DNA from: Strongylocentrotus droebachiensis
Taxonomy: Eukaryota; Echinodermata; Echinoidea; Camarodonta; Strongylocentrotidae
NCBI GenBank assembly: GCA_035222895.1
Contig: JAVYIG010000095.1
Span: forward strand, 248,001-312,000
Length of the DNA: 64,000 nucleotides
Direction: 5' to 3'
A model generated the notes under the pieces. That model had not been told where the DNA came from, made no database searches, and saw only the letters and a program-made list of their open reading frames with translations. The position numbers and the translations under genes were made by a program. Below are positions 62,117 through 64,000 of the stretch, in pieces (the first letter of the stretch is position 1; the number at the start of each line of letters is the position of its first letter).

Positions 62117-62511
62117 CTGAAGAGATTGAAGAATTTTTTTTTTTTTAAAGGATGTCTTCTTCTAATTAATTCTAGTAAACCAGTATGAACAGAATTGACG
62201 TTTCTGTATAGAGAATATCATCTGAATAGAGCCAGAAGGGTGTTATCTCATCTAATTTAACACAGATTAAATGACCTTGCGGACTGAATAAACTATATAC
62301 ATGTATTTGTATGTTCATGTACAACTCATGCATCACCTCAATAAGAGAGTCTCCCGCCTATACCCTTCATCAAACTGGAGATTTAAAAACAAGGACAAAA
62401 TCAAGAGCAACAATACTAGTGGACCAATCGTGAAGGCCGCTACCCTACTCTGGGTGTACAGATAGTTGATTAAAAGTGCAGAAGGAGGATGCCAAGTACA
62501 GATAGGGTCCA

Positions 62512-62945
62512 GGGCCGGTATTCAATCCAATACTTAGCATAAGCTAAGAAGTTTACTTATCTAGTATTCAAATCACATTTTAGACTTTTACTTACCTGAG
62601 ACAAAATCTAAGTAAAATACTTACTGATAAGCATTGTGACATTACATGGTCAATCAAAAGTAATGCGCAATTAATGCGTTGCAATAAACGTGCGCTGATA
62701 TAATTGTGCGCAGGTTATAATACTGCGTAAGAAAACCATATGCTTGCCAATCAAGGCCTCCAAATAATTGGCTTAAGTCTGGTAGGGAGCTGTCTTAAAT
62801 TTAGGGTAAAATACTTAGCCAAAGGATTGAATTGAAAGCCAAAAGTTTGAATAGAATACCAAAATTGGCTAAGTATTTTATCGAAGCCAAATACTAAATA
62901 AAAAGCTTAAATTTTGTACTTAAGTATTGAAGTGAATATGGGCCC
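62512..62945. mobile_element. MITE-like element, GGGCCGGTATTCAAT family
   Basis: About 434 bp in a SCAPER intron. The left end GGGCCGGTATTCAATCCAAT faces a right end of ATTGAAGTGAATATGGGCCC. ACTTAGC/GCTAAGTA words recur in both orientations inside, giving a self-complementary element without coding capacity. Confidence 0.6.
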
Positions 62946-63068
62946 AGGAGCCTGCCAAATGCTCAAATCCTTTCTATACAGCATGTCATTTATTTGCTGT
63001 TATTGACATGATTCAACAGATCTCTAGATCACGCAGGAAGGACCCAATATCTTGACCTATGGACTTAC

Positions 63069-63192
63069 AGATAGTTGATGCATAAGGAGATCGATAAGAG
63101 GTGCCATCTTCCCACTGTACATTGTGTACTGGCAGTTGTCAAAGTTGTTTCTGCATGCCAGGCGGAACACCTCGGCAGAAGAACAAAGTGTC
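63069..63192 (-). CDS. SCAPER: SCAPER exon
   Basis: This 124-bp exon lies between a CCCCCCACAG acceptor and a GTAAGT donor. One leading base completes the Lys codon of the previous exon, then 41 codons follow and it exits in phase 0. It contains CSSAEVFRLACRNNFDNC and KMAPLIDLLMHQLS, resembling the SCAPER segment that starts CSS.EVFRLAC. The neighbouring upstream intron is only 482 bp. Confidence 0.92.
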
Positions 63193-63674
63193 CTGTGGGG
63201 GGAATCAAGTGGAGCACAGAGGAATGATACTTACTTAAATCAGCAAATGTCAACATTTTCTCATTTTAATTCATCAACTAAAATGTTAGGACTCTCTTTG
63301 GGAAATCTATTCTGGCATGTATGGAAAAAAAAATGAGTTCAAGCGAAATGATTAGCATTATCTTTAATTTCTTTCTTCTTATTTATTTTATTCTGTAATC
63401 ATTTCATTTCAGGTAATTGCACCACCCTACAACTTTGAATATTTGAATAGGTCTTCATGTCGAAAATATTTATAACGAGGAAACCTTAGATATACAAATT
63501 TGTATCACTTTACCTCCAACATATATTACATCCTCTTTTCAACCTGATGTTAGAACTGGGCATAAAACTTGATGAAATTATTTTACATCATATTCAAACA
63601 AGTATTTAAGTGCTTTCGTCCTAATGAAATCCATATGCCATTTACTGGGGGTTTGAATCATACAATGTACTTAC

Positions 63675-63787
63675 TTCTTTGGTACGACTGCTGGTTTATC
63701 ATTAGAGGCGCTATCTATTAGCATTAGAACCCTTGTGAGGACAGACAGCCCTCCATGTGCTCTGAACATGATTTGATCTGTTTGCTC
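63675..63787 (-). CDS. SCAPER: SCAPER exon, first of nine in the window
   Basis: This 113-bp exon follows a TTGCAG acceptor and ends at a GTAAGT donor. It enters in phase 0 and leaves two bases (AA) that join the G of the next exon to make Lys. It encodes 37 full codons including MFRAHGGLSVLTRVLMLID and a short KPAVVPK tail. The helix-rich sequence suits the armadillo-like C-terminal half expected for SCAPER. Upstream exons lie beyond position 64,000. Confidence 0.9.
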
Positions 63788-64000
63788 CTGCAATATAGTA
63801 AAAAGCAAATTTACAATTAAAAAAATAAATCAGTATTTATCTCATGAAGATTCATTGATTGGAACATGCATTACAAGTGCCTATTGATATAATGAACAGA
63901 TCAACAGTTTTTTCTTTTGGTGTGTTTGTAATCTGAAAATGTATAGTCAAATTTACAGAAAAAAGAGAGAGAGAGAAAAAAGAGAGAGAGAGACAAGATC

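Larger units (their letters stand above)
25935..64000 (-). other. SCAPER: SCAPER gene, 3' third (nine coding exons, partial at right edge)
   Basis: SCAPER is a roughly 1,400-residue ER-associated protein that binds cyclin A/CDK2 in vertebrates; in humans its loss causes intellectual disability with retinal degeneration. Seen here: nine minus-strand exons joined by GT-AG introns with matching phases, encoding the last 455 residues. Conserved stretches include LPFQYFSDPRLI, SLEFRHIATYLMWYCS and VTGLGGIVSLLYGILLH, which I recognise from the SCAPER C-terminal region. The N-terminal cyclin-binding part and the C2H2 zinc finger lie outside the window. Introns are 482, 952, 538, 784, 1002, 562, 649 and then 31,516 bp, so the last one is 30-60 times longer than the rest. 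Gene identity is very likely; the last two exons are less conserved and rest mainly on phase and splice-site agreement plus a short C-terminal match. Confidence 0.95.

Overview
The window looks like nuclear DNA of a marine deuterostome, most likely an echinoderm and probably a sea urchin. This is inferred from the AT-rich intergenic sequence, long (GA)n, (CT)n and triplet arrays, frequent 'aggcctac'-like words, several tRNA-derived SINEs sharing one body, abundant small palindromic DNA transposons, and an echinoderm-style compact intron/exon gene. The species cannot be named from sequence alone.

Only one host gene is supported. The right part (minus strand) carries the last nine coding exons of SCAPER (S-phase cyclin A-associated protein in the ER). 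Eight exons lie between 57,549 and 63,787, with introns of 0.5-1.0 kb. The final coding exon lies at 25,935-26,032, beyond a 31.5-kb intron. All junctions are GT-AG, all phases agree, and together the exons give 455 codons plus a stop. The gene runs off the right edge. A long AT-rich 3' UTR may reach about 22.25 kb.

The giant last intron (26,033-57,548) and the gene-free 22 kb downstream of the gene hold microsatellites, MITEs and scattered GC/CpG-richer islands with homeodomain, E-box and TCF-like words, but no other coding gene I could recognise. Islet (a LIM-homeobox gene) and Scaper form a deeply conserved animal gene pair in which Scaper introns harbour Islet enhancers. The layout here (oversized last intron, empty downstream flank) fits that regulatory block. 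Islet itself was not found in the window.

Mobile DNA: (1) a young Penelope-like element at 17,996-19,788 with RT plus GIY-YIG endonuclease, flanked by identical 124-bp inverted repeats that each carry a hammerhead-ribozyme-like motif; (2) a 773-bp piggyBac-like MITE at TTAA (53,815-54,587); (3) a 1,474-bp hAT-like element with a perfect 7-bp target duplication (54,688-56,161); (4) a 512-bp palindromic-ended repeat present twice (15,331 and 27,470) and a related-ended element at 2,636; (5) at least six short hairpin MITEs, most with GGG-rich ends, several sitting right beside SCAPER splice sites; (6) SINEs at about 9.45, 20.25 and 61.5 kb. Tandem repeats include a 23-unit GGCGCC minisatellite (20.5-21.3 kb) and a four-unit ~170-bp repeat at 46.9-47.6 kb.
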